Source: Ferruginibacter sp.
GTDB lineage: Bacteria; Bacteroidota; Bacteroidia; Chitinophagales; Chitinophagaceae
Reading direction: 5' to 3'
Assembly (NCBI GenBank): GCA_025362765.1
Contig: JANYFI010000064.1
Location: forward strand, 1-13,607
Length of the DNA stretch: 13,607 nucleotides
Below the pieces are notes generated by a model, which did not search any database, was not told the origin of the DNA, and saw nothing but the letters and a program-made list of their open reading frames with translations. This document shows positions 6,967 to 13,607 of this stretch, piece by piece (the stretch's first letter is position 1; each line of letters begins with the position of its first letter). A program made the translations under genes and the position numbers.

Positions 6967-7071
6967 ATGAAACAGTGCGCCCCATTTAATTTTTCTCCTT
7001 TCTTTTTGCTCACTTTAAAAGTTGTCGCCAATAATTGTTGTGCCAACTGCAACAGTTGTTGTTGCAGTTAA
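6967..7071 (+). CDS. Cysteine-rich 34-residue leader peptide upstream of the SusC operon
   Basis: A small ORF that starts MKQCAPFNFSPFFLLTLK and ends CCANCNSCCCS. Seven of 34 residues are cysteine (C4, C24, C25, C28, C31, C32, C33; four UGU and three UGC codons). The middle (FNFSPFFLLTLKVV) is short and hydrophobic. In-frame TAA at 6949-6951 blocks any upstream start. It lies 129 nt upstream of susC on the same strand, inside the likely operon leader. The last cysteine codons form both arms of a perfect hairpin, and the TAA stop sits at its base. I infer a regulatory leader peptide: either ribosomes stall at the Cys codons when charged tRNA-Cys is low, or the cysteine cluster senses metal or redox state. 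It could instead be a small functional metal-binding protein. I do not recognise it as a named family, and chance cannot be excluded without homologues. Confidence 0.7.
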   Translation: MKQCAPFNFSPFFLLTLKVVANNCCANCNSCCCS

Positions 7072-7165
7072 TCTTCCTCAAAAATTTGCTATAATAAATC
7101 GTTTGAAACAGGCCGTGTAAACAACTGGCATGTTGCCAATAGCCATTGCTATGCTCATTGGCAAT
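7044..7165 (+). promoter_or_regulatory. Competing RNA structures in the operon leader (candidate attenuator)
   Basis: Several pairings exclude each other. Hairpin B is AACTGCAACA (7045-7054) with TGTTGCAGTT (7060-7069), 10 bp perfect, over the last Cys codons. Hairpin A is CAACTG (7044-7049) with CAGTTG (7053-7058). Long-range pairing E is CAGTTGTT (7053-7060) with AACAACTG (7120-7127). Hairpin C is TGGCA (7126-7130) with TGCCA (7134-7138). Hairpin D is TTGCCAAT (7133-7140) with ATTGGCAA (7157-7164), ending 36 nt before the susC ATG. E excludes A and B, and C excludes D. No T-run follows C or D, so a classical intrinsic terminator is not evident; control of susC translation or Rho-dependent termination is more likely if the switch is real. 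Confidence 0.5.
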
Positions 7166-7185
7166 CAATCATATCTTAACCAAAA

Positions 7186-7193
7186 TAATTTTG
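7186..7193 (+). promoter_or_regulatory. Weak -7-like element directly before susC
   Basis: TAATTTTG matches TAnnTTTG and ends 7 nt before the susC ATG. The nearest TTG (7158-7160) is 25 nt away, too far for a good -33 box. If active, it would give a leaderless susC transcript that bypasses the Cys-rich leader; more likely it is chance in AT-rich DNA. Confidence 0.2.
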
Positions 7194-7200
7194 ACTAATT

Positions 7201-10200
7201 ATGTACAAGACTTCGATCCTTATCAAAAAAATAATTCAAAAAGGGGCGGCATGCCTGCTGCTATTTCTTTTGTCTCAATCAGCAATAGCGCAACGGCTAA
7301 GCGTCAATGGTTCAGTAACGTCTAAAAATACCGAGCAGCTTTTGCCAGGTGTTACCATTGCTGTGGAAGGCACTACTGCAAAGGCTGTAACGGATGCCGC
7401 AGGCAACTTTTCAATAAATGCAACAGATAAAAGTGTTTTAATCTTTTCATTTATTGGGTACAAATCTCAGCAGATAATAATCGGTAAGAACACCGTTTCG
7501 TTACAAGTTTTACTGGAGCAGCATGAAAACCTGCTGAATGAAGTAGTAGTAACTGCGCTGGGCATCACTAAAGAAAAAAAGTCTTTAGGTTATGCCGTGC
7601 AGGAACTAAAGTCAAAAGATATTTCCGAGGCTAAGGAAACCAATCTTGTCAATGCATTATTGGGCAAGATAGCAGGCGTAAATGTTACCAATAGCCAGGG
7701 CGATATGGGGTCTTCAAGGATCATCATCCGTGGCGAAACTTCTATCGCCGGCAATAACCAACCCTTGTTTGTTATAGATGGCGTGCCGGTAGATAATTCG
7801 CAATTTCAGGGTTCCGGCGCATCCAGGGATTTTGCTAATTCCATCGCCGACATCAACTCAGAAGACATCGAATCTATCAGTGTGCTGAAAGGCCCTAATG
7901 CCGCGGCGCTTTATGGAGCCCGTGCCGCAGCCGGTGTTATCCTTATAAAAACAAAGACGGGTAAAAAACAAAAAGGGCTTGGCATCACCCTCAATTCAAA
8001 CACCAGTTTTTCTAACCTGCTCACGTTGCCCAATTATCAAAATGCTTTTGGGCAAGGCTCCAACGGCAACTTTAGTTATGTAGATGGAAAGGGCGGTGGA
8101 GTGAATGATGGCGTTGATGAAAGCTGGGGACCTGCATTGGATGGAAGGCTTCTCCCTCAATTTAATTCTAATGGTGTGGCAGTGCCGTTTGTTGCGCATC
8201 CTAACAACGTTCGTGATTTTTTTAATACCGGTTATACTTATAACAATGGCGTGGCTATTGCAGGATCGGGCGATAAATATGATGTCCGCTTCTCTTACAA
8301 TAACCAAAAACAAACGGGCGTAATACCCAACACCAGCCAGGGAAAGAATTCTTTTTTATTGAACACTACGTATAAAATTTCTCCGGAACTGACCCTGCAC
8401 GCAAGCGCCAATTATATACAGGACAATGCCGCTAATTTACCCGGGGCATTCGGTAAAAGGGCTACCAGCACCATGTTGCAGTTTACCTGGTTCGGAAGGC
8501 AGGTAGATATCAGCCAGCTAAAAAATTACCGCAACGCAGATGGCAGCACCTTTAACTGGAACAACAGTTATTACAGCAACCCTTATTTTCTGGCTTACGA
8601 AAATACAGCAGGCCAGCGAAGGGACAGGTTGATAGGAAACGTTGAATTGAACTATAAGATAGCTAAAGGGCTATCCGCAAACTTTCGCACCGGCAACGAT
8701 TATTATACAGACCGCCGTAAATTAAAGATTGCTTATGGCACCAATGGAACGCCATTCGGATCTTATGAAGAAGATGCTTATACCATCAACGAAAACAATA
8801 CAGAAGCAAGGCTCGATTTTAATAAAAAACTGAACAGTGATTTCTCGCTTGATGTTTTCGCAGGTGGCAACATCCGCACCAACAGCTATACACAGAACGA
8901 CCAGGTAGCGCCAAAGTTAGCGGTGAGCGGGGTTTACACGCTAAGCAACTCCCGCGACCCGTTGATATCTTCCAATTATTTCAGCAAGCTTAAGACCTAT
9001 AGTTTGTTTTCATCGGCACAGGTGGGCTATAAAAACTATGCCTACATAAACCTTACCGCACGCAACGATTGGTCATCTTCATTGCCTGTTGTTAACCAGT
9101 CTTATTTTTACCCATCCGTAAACGGCAGCTTTATATTAACAGAAGCATTCGACATAAAAGGCACAGTGCTTAGCTATGCAAAATTAAGAGGCGGCTGGTC
9201 TAAGGTGGGCAAGGCGGCAGACCCTTACCAGTTGGTGAACACGTTTAATTTTACTGCGCCCTTTGGCACCAGCCCGCAACAGAATATAGCCAGCATTGAC
9301 CTTAATCCCAACCTTAAACCAGAGAGCACTTCTTCTACTGAAGTGGGTGCAGAGTTTGGCTTTTTAAATAACCGCATAAGGCTGGACCTCAGCTTGTACA
9401 ACACCAATAGCATTGACCAGATATTAAGCGTAGATGTAAGCCCATCAACAGGCTATAGCCAAAAACTCATCAACGGCGGAAAGATAAATAACAAGGGCAT
9501 AGAAGTGCAGTTGGGGTTGACGCCTGTAAAATCTACTCAATTTACATGGGATGTAAACTTCAATTTTTCCAGCAACCGCAGCAGGGTATTAGAGCTGGAT
9601 AAAGAAGGCAGGCTACAGAGTTACGTGCTTGGGTCAGACCGTACAGTACAGGTATTGGCAGCAGTAGGACAGCCATACGGATCGCTTTTCGGCAATGCTT
9701 ATTTAAGGGATGCATCCGGACAAATAATCGTGACTGCCGGCGGTACGCCTACCATTGACCCTACAAAACATTTTCTTGGAAAGTTTACGCCAGACTGGCT
9801 GGGCAGTATCAGCAACAGCTTTACTTATAAAGATTTCAACGTAAGCTTTTTGGTAGATGCAAGAGTGGGCGGATCGATCTACTCCAACACCAACCGTACC
9901 GGAACTTATACCGGCGTACTGGCAACAACATTGCCGGGCCGCAATGCCGCCAATGGAGGGCTTGCTTATTATTATGCCGGCAACCAGGCTTCAACCGGTG
10001 CCATTGCAATTGCGGCAGGTACTGCTGCAGGGCCAGGCGGCGAAACAGTTTACCAGGATGGCAATGTGTTTAAAGGCGTTACCGCAGATGGCAAAGCAAA
10101 CACAACGATACTGCCTGCACAGAATTACTATAAAGGCTTTACTAATGTAGATGAACAGTTTGTGTACGATGCTACCTATGTAAAACTTCGCGAAGTAAAG

Positions 10201-10413
10201 TTTGGCTATTCGCTTCCTTTGAAACTGATAAAGGGCATTGGCCTGCAAGGCGCCACCATTGCTGTGGTTGGCCGCAACCTTTGGATCATTCATAAAAAAG
10301 TACCTAACATAGATCCTGAAACAGCCTTTGCCAACAGCAACGCACAGGGCCTTGAAGACCTTACACTGCCAACAGTCCGTAACATCGGCATCAACATCAA
10401 CCTTAAATTTTAA
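7201..10413 (+). CDS. SusC/RagA-type TonB-dependent outer membrane transporter
   Basis: A 1070-residue outer-membrane beta-barrel that imports a nutrient with its SusD lid, powered by TonB-ExbBD. Signal peptide: residues 1-30 (basic IKKIIQK, hydrophobic LLLFLL, cleavage after SAIA). Next is a carboxypeptidase-D regulatory-like beta-sandwich (about 33-105), the TonB box region EVVVTALG (114-121), and the plug domain (about 125-250). The plug has the SusC hallmarks LFVIDGVPVDN (189-199) and ISVLKGPNAAALYGARAAAG (226-245). The barrel fills the rest and ends in INLKF with the terminal Phe used in outer-membrane assembly. There is no extended signalling domain, so anti-sigma control is not indicated. 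The mature protein has no cysteine. The substrate is not readable; a SusD-like partner and TlpA follow. The upstream Cys-rich leader probably regulates it. Confidence 0.96.
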   Translation: MYKTSILIKKIIQKGAACLLLFLLSQSAIAQRLSVNGSVTSKNTEQLLPGVTIAVEGTTAKAVTDAAGNFSINATDKSVLIFSFIGYKSQQIIIGKNTVSLQVLLEQHENLLNEVVVTALGITKEKKSLGYAVQELKSKDISEAKETNLVNALLGKIAGVNVTNSQGDMGSSRIIIRGETSIAGNNQPLFVIDGVPVDNSQFQGSGASRDFANSIADINSEDIESISVLKGPNAAALYGARAAAGVILIKTKTGKKQKGLGITLNSNTSFSNLLTLPNYQNAFGQGSNGNFSYVDGKGGGVNDGVDESWGPALDGRLLPQFNSNGVAVPFVAHPNNVRDFFNTGYTYNNGVAIAGSGDKYDVRFSYNNQKQTGVIPNTSQGKNSFLLNTTYKISPELTLHASANYIQDNAANLPGAFGKRATSTMLQFTWFGRQVDISQLKNYRNADGSTFNWNNSYYSNPYFLAYENTAGQRRDRLIGNVELNYKIAKGLSANFRTGNDYYTDRRKLKIAYGTNGTPFGSYEEDAYTINENNTEARLDFNKKLNSDFSLDVFAGGNIRTNSYTQNDQVAPKLAVSGVYTLSNSRDPLISSNYFSKLKTYSLFSSAQVGYKNYAYINLTARNDWSSSLPVVNQSYFYPSVNGSFILTEAFDIKGTVLSYAKLRGGWSKVGKAADPYQLVNTFNFTAPFGTSPQQNIASIDLNPNLKPESTSSTEVGAEFGFLNNRIRLDLSLYNTNSIDQILSVDVSPSTGYSQKLINGGKINNKGIEVQLGLTPVKSTQFTWDVNFNFSSNRSRVLELDKEGRLQSYVLGSDRTVQVLAAVGQPYGSLFGNAYLRDASGQIIVTAGGTPTIDPTKHFLGKFTPDWLGSISNSFTYKDFNVSFLVDARVGGSIYSNTNRTGTYTGVLATTLPGRNAANGGLAYYYAGNQASTGAIAIAAGTAAGPGGETVYQDGNVFKGVTADGKANTTILPAQNYYKGFTNVDEQFVYDATYVKLREVKFGYSLPLKLIKGIGLQGATIAVVGRNLWIIHKKVPNIDPETAFANSNAQGLEDLTLPTVRNIGININLKF

Positions 10414-10418
10414 CTATC

Positions 10419-11858
10419 ATGAAATTGAAATCGCTATACATATCCTTCTCTGCATTTTTATTGCTAACATTTTCTGCCTGCAAAAAAGACCTGGAGAAAG
10501 TGAACCAGAACCCCAACGCAGCGCAAAACGCACAGCCGGATTTTTTATTGACGGCCGCTATCAAAACAACCGCCGATACTTATTGGGGCACAACAAACAA
10601 CATGAACAGCAGCCTGCTATTTATACAATACTGGGCAAAGATTCAATACACCGATCCTGACCGCTACATATTTTCTAACAGCGATTTTCAGGAGCTGTGG
10701 ACAGTCGGGTTTTCTAAAAGTATCGTGAACCTTAACCAGGTAATCCGCATTGCGGATGCACAGCAAAACCCTAATTATAAAGGCGTGGCGTTGGTATTGC
10801 GTTCGTGGGTATTTTTATTATTAACGGATGCTTACGGCGATATTCCTTACAAGCAATCTGCCAATATAGATACTTACTTAACGCCTGCCTATGACCATCA
10901 GAAAGATGTGTACGAAGGCTTACTGGCTGATTTGAAAACTGCGCAGGCATCGCTTGATCCCGCAGGCAAAGCCATTTTAGGCGATGTGGTGTACAACAAC
11001 AATATTGCCCTTTGGAAAAAGTTCGCCAACTCTTTGCGGTTGCGCATAGCATTGCGTATTGCGGATAGGGAGCCTGAAGTATCTAAACAAGTATTGGCAG
11101 ATATCCAGACGGAAGGTGGCTCATTCATTAGCAGCAATACCGAAACGGCGCAACTGGTTTATTTAAGTTCGCCCAACCAAAACCCTATCAGTAATTTGTT
11201 TGATACCCGAGACGATTACCGCATCAGCAAAACAGTTACTGATCAACTGGCAACGCTCAATGACCCACGCTTGCCCATTTTTGCTGCAAAAACACAAGTG
11301 GCTACGCCGCTGACTTATGCAGGTATTCCGAATGGTTTATTGGTAGGCGATGCAAGCAGCCTTGGGTTTACAAAAACCTCTAAGCCGGGTACTTATTTTA
11401 CAGCGCCTAACGCACCGGCGGTAATAGTAAATTATGCGGAAGTATTGTTCAACAGGGCGGAAGCTGCTGCAAGGGGGCTTACAACGGAAGACGCCGAAGC
11501 GCTTTATTTACAAGCCATCAAAGCATCGTTGGGGCAGTATGGAATTGCGGATAATGATATCGCAACTTATACCGCACAACCCGCTGTACAGTATGATGCG
11601 GCTAATTTTAAAAAATCTATCGGCAACCAAAAATGGATAGCGCTTTTTGGCGAAGGCCTTGAAGGATTTGCAGAATGGCGCAGGCTCGATTATCCTGAAT
11701 TGCAGCCAGCCGTAGCAGGCGTATTAAATGGCAAGCTCCCTTTGCGTTTTGTATATCCCGGCACGGAACAATCATTGAACGGGCAGAATTATAAAGCAGC
11801 CGTAGCAGCACAGGGGCCAGACCTGTTGACAACAAAACTTTGGTTCGACGTAAATTAA
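10419..11858 (+). CDS. SusD/RagB-like outer membrane lipoprotein
   Basis: The surface lid that captures ligand for the SusC barrel; the gene starts 5 nt after the susC stop. The lipoprotein signal peptide ends in FSAC with lipidated Cys21, followed by Lys-Lys and the common early VNQNPNA segment (28-34). The 479-residue length and the motifs match the SusD-like type 2 group: DAYGDIPY (137-144), LFDTRDDYRIS and NDPRLPIF (260-288), NYAEVLFNRAEAAARG (338-353) and the late EGFAEWRRLDYP (415-426). The N-terminal half contains the helical TPR-like repeats of the family. Cys21 is its only cysteine. The ligand is unknown, and nothing here indicates glycan enzymes, so a polysaccharide utilisation locus is not supported. 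Confidence 0.94.
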   Translation: MKLKSLYISFSAFLLLTFSACKKDLEKVNQNPNAAQNAQPDFLLTAAIKTTADTYWGTTNNMNSSLLFIQYWAKIQYTDPDRYIFSNSDFQELWTVGFSKSIVNLNQVIRIADAQQNPNYKGVALVLRSWVFLLLTDAYGDIPYKQSANIDTYLTPAYDHQKDVYEGLLADLKTAQASLDPAGKAILGDVVYNNNIALWKKFANSLRLRIALRIADREPEVSKQVLADIQTEGGSFISSNTETAQLVYLSSPNQNPISNLFDTRDDYRISKTVTDQLATLNDPRLPIFAAKTQVATPLTYAGIPNGLLVGDASSLGFTKTSKPGTYFTAPNAPAVIVNYAEVLFNRAEAAARGLTTEDAEALYLQAIKASLGQYGIADNDIATYTAQPAVQYDAANFKKSIGNQKWIALFGEGLEGFAEWRRLDYPELQPAVAGVLNGKLPLRFVYPGTEQSLNGQNYKAAVAAQGPDLLTTKLWFDVN

Positions 11859-11868
11859 AACAGCAATC

Positions 11869-13137
11869 ATGAAAAATAAATCAACGTCTTTAAGCAAATC
11901 GGTAATAGCGATATTGGTATTGATGATATCAGCTATCTCTATACATTGGATGGAGAAGAAACCAGCATTGAAACCAGGCAGATGGAGAGCCGCGATCAAC
12001 CGGCCAGATGGGCAGCAGATTGTATTTAATTTTGAAACGAAAGATAAGGCAGGCAAACCTGTACTGTACATCATCAACGGAAGCGAGCGCCTGTTGGTAG
12101 ATAGTATCGGGTTTAGCGGAGATTCTTTATTTATACAAATGCCCTTCTTTGAATCTGGCTTTAGGGTAAAGCTGAATGGCGAAAATGAACTGGAAGGCAC
12201 CTGGGTAAAAAGCTATGGAGAGGTAATACAAAGGCTGCCATTTAAAGCGCGGTATAACACTATAGAAAGGTTTGCCACCACCGCCATTGCAACCGCTAAT
12301 ATTACCGGAAGATGGTCGGCTCATTTTAAAGGAAAGAATGATAAAGTATCAACGCTTACGGCAGAGTTTACGCAAGATGGGGCGCACCTTACCGGCACCT
12401 TCCTTGATCCTACGGGCGACTATCGTTTTTTAGAAGGCGTAGTAGATGGCGATAGTTTAAAGCTATCTGGTTTTGATGGCGGGCATGCATTTTTGTTTAC
12501 AGCAAAAGTGGATGATGGCAATACGATATCTTCCGGTAAATTTTATTCCGGCGCCAAAGGATTGCAGGATTGGTCGGCAGAAAAAAATGCCAATGCCGCC
12601 ATACCCGATGGAAACGATGCCGCCAACATTAACCTTGCCGCTGGTAAATTAAATTTTAGTTTTCCTTCCATAACGGGTGGCGGCAATGTTTCTATAAAAG
12701 ACAAACAGTACGCTAACAAAGTGGTAGTGATACAAATCCTCGGCTCATGGTGCCCTAACTGTATGGACGAGACCAGTTTTTTAAGCGATTACTATAATGC
12801 CAATAAACAACGCGGCGTTGAAGTAATAGGCCTCACTTATGAACGTACTACAGACCTTGAAAAGTCGCGGAAGGCGGTGCAATCCTTCAGCAAAAGATTT
12901 GATGTAAAGTACCCCATACTGTTGACTGGTGTAGCCGTATCCGATACCTTGCGTGCAGAAAAAACATTGCCGCAATTAAAAAAGATAGCCGCCTTTCCCA
13001 CAACCCTGTTTGTTAATAAAAGAGGAGAGATAGCAAAGGTACACATCGGCTACAATGGCCCTGCCACAGGCAAGCATTATGAAGAATATAAAAAAGAGTT
13101 TGAAGAAACAATAACAAAGTTGCTGGCAGAAAAATAA
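11869..13137 (+). CDS. TlpA-like thioredoxin-fold protein with duplicated N-terminal beta domain
   Basis: A periplasmic, probably membrane-anchored thiol-disulfide protein of 422 residues, starting 10 nt after the SusD gene. Residues 10-26 are a hydrophobic segment without a lipobox or clear cleavage site. Two similar beta-rich modules follow (about 37-115 and 147-228): each begins GRW and has GDSL exactly 47 residues later, suggesting an internal duplication. The C-terminal TlpA/AhpC-TSA domain (about 260-420) has the redox motif W294-C295-P-N-C298 and the cis-proline loop FPTTLFVNKRGE (376-387). The two active-site cysteines are its only ones. TlpA-type proteins usually reduce disulfides, in cytochrome c maturation or in stress defence. 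Co-transcription with SusC/SusD suggests it acts on the imported substrate or protects the transporter. This role is inferred. Confidence 0.9.
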   Translation: MKNKSTSLSKSVIAILVLMISAISIHWMEKKPALKPGRWRAAINRPDGQQIVFNFETKDKAGKPVLYIINGSERLLVDSIGFSGDSLFIQMPFFESGFRVKLNGENELEGTWVKSYGEVIQRLPFKARYNTIERFATTAIATANITGRWSAHFKGKNDKVSTLTAEFTQDGAHLTGTFLDPTGDYRFLEGVVDGDSLKLSGFDGGHAFLFTAKVDDGNTISSGKFYSGAKGLQDWSAEKNANAAIPDGNDAANINLAAGKLNFSFPSITGGGNVSIKDKQYANKVVVIQILGSWCPNCMDETSFLSDYYNANKQRGVEVIGLTYERTTDLEKSRKAVQSFSKRFDVKYPILLTGVAVSDTLRAEKTLPQLKKIAAFPTTLFVNKRGEIAKVHIGYNGPATGKHYEEYKKEFEETITKLLAEK

Positions 13138-13296
13138 ATAAATGATCCCAGGCGGTGTGTATCAAAAAATACCGCTCCGGCAATTATCCTGTTATCCATT
13201 AAATAAATGGGTTCACCGCATGGTCGGGTGGTTAGGTTATAGTCTCTTACGCCCAGCAAAAAAATGGCCGTATATGCCAATGAATGTTTTAAGTTG
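13138..13296. other. Operon 3' region without a recognisable gene
   Basis: About 160 nt between the tlpA-like gene and the main terminator. A weak 5-bp hairpin, GCGGT (13152-13156) with ACCGC (13171-13175), lies just after the stop codon. An open minus-strand frame crosses this stretch but overlaps the tlpA-like gene and has no family-like features. Confidence 0.3.
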
Positions 13297-13323
13297 AGGT
13301 CCTTCGTTGCGAAGGACCTTTTT
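13297..13323 (+). terminator. Intrinsic terminator closing the susCD-tlpA operon
   Basis: AGGTCCTTCG (13297-13306) pairs perfectly over 10 bp with CGAAGGACCT (13310-13319) around a 3-nt loop, followed by TTTTATTTTA. It lies about 160 nt after the last stop codon. On the minus strand it also lies just past the small ORF at 13465-13322, so it may serve both sides. Confidence 0.88.
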
Positions 13324-13465
13324 ATTTTATTGCAAAATTGGAAGCTATTGAATGAAGAAATAACCGGCTCATCTGTACCAGGGCAAAACCGTATGCACTG
13401 TTAATTGTATCCGGCACGCATTTTATTTCCTCCGCCAATGCCATTAGTAATTCATCTATACGCAT
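13322..13465 (-). CDS. Possible 47-residue hypothetical protein
   Basis: A minus-strand ORF that starts MRIDELLMALAEEIKCVPDT and ends at a TAA next to the shared hairpin terminator. Its composition is protein-like (acidic helix, then a hydrophobic-basic segment ending SNFAIK). Its stop codon adjoins a strong hairpin, which fits a convergent gene pair. I do not recognise it. No TAnnTTTG element is seen upstream on the minus strand, and at this length chance is a real alternative. Confidence 0.33.
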   Translation of the reverse strand: MRIDELLMALAEEIKCVPDTINSAYGFALVQMSRLFLHSIASNFAIK

Positions 13466-13607
13466 GCATTATTTTATCATGCAATAGTAGAAAAAAATCT
13501 ATACCTGTTATAAACATACCCCTATATAAACCATAGCGATATGGCTATAAAATTTTGCTGATAGGTTATATATTTTTACCCCACTAAATACGGCCTACAT
13601 GTGCAAG
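13466..13607. other. AT-rich end of window, no gene recognised
   Basis: A small perfect inverted repeat, CCATA (13531-13535) with TATGG (13540-13544) around GCGA, is the only structure noticed. An ATG close to the right edge cannot be judged from the few bases left. Confidence 0.3.

Noticed and set aside
13077..13280. Minus-strand 67-residue open frame over the end of the tlpA-like gene
   Set aside because: It overlaps the 3' end of a clear gene on the other strand, has no recognisable motif and no promoter match; the open frame is probably chance.
1..13607. Search for CRISPR arrays, insertion sequences, integrases and phage genes
   Set aside because: No regularly spaced repeats, transposase or integrase motifs were found on either strand.

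Overview
This window looks like chromosomal DNA of a Bacteroidota bacterium, most likely of the Chitinophagaceae or a nearby group. The evidence is a SusC/SusD pair, lipoproteins whose mature ends start with Cys-Lys-Lys, several matches to the Bacteroidota -7 promoter element TAnnTTTG, no clear Shine-Dalgarno sequences, moderate GC, and a tRNA gene without an encoded CCA. No insertion sequence, integrase, phage gene or CRISPR array was seen.

Left part (1-3274, minus strand) is housekeeping metabolism. Reading from right to left it holds gltX (glutamyl-tRNA synthetase), a free-standing cobalamin-binding subunit of a methylmalonyl-CoA mutase-type enzyme, an enoyl-CoA hydratase/crotonase, and the N-terminal part of fumC, cut by the window edge.

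Middle part (3511-6497, plus strand) holds an unrecognised lipoprotein, a NodB-type polysaccharide deacetylase, a TatD-family metallohydrolase and tRNA-Ser(GGA). Clear intrinsic terminators follow the lipoprotein, the deacetylase and the tRNA, so these are mostly separate transcription units.

Right part (about 6752-13319, plus strand) is the most interesting. A SusC-type TonB-dependent transporter, a SusD-like lipoprotein and a TlpA/thioredoxin-fold protein form a tight operon with gaps of 5 and 10 nt, closed by a strong hairpin terminator. It is preceded by a leader of about 400 nt with a well-formed promoter (TTTG-N20-TATTTTTG). This leader encodes a 34-residue peptide with 7 cysteines, ending in a CCxxCxxCCCS tail. 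The cysteine codons lie in a perfect 10-bp hairpin, and the RNA after the stop codon can fold into competing structures. The three operon proteins together have only four cysteines in about 1970 residues. I read this as a candidate cysteine- or metal/redox-sensing leader peptide controlling an outer-membrane uptake and thiol-redox operon. The peptide and the base pairing are visible in the sequence; the regulatory mechanism and the ligand are inference.

The last 290 nt hold a possible 47-residue minus-strand ORF and AT-rich DNA in which I recognise nothing else.
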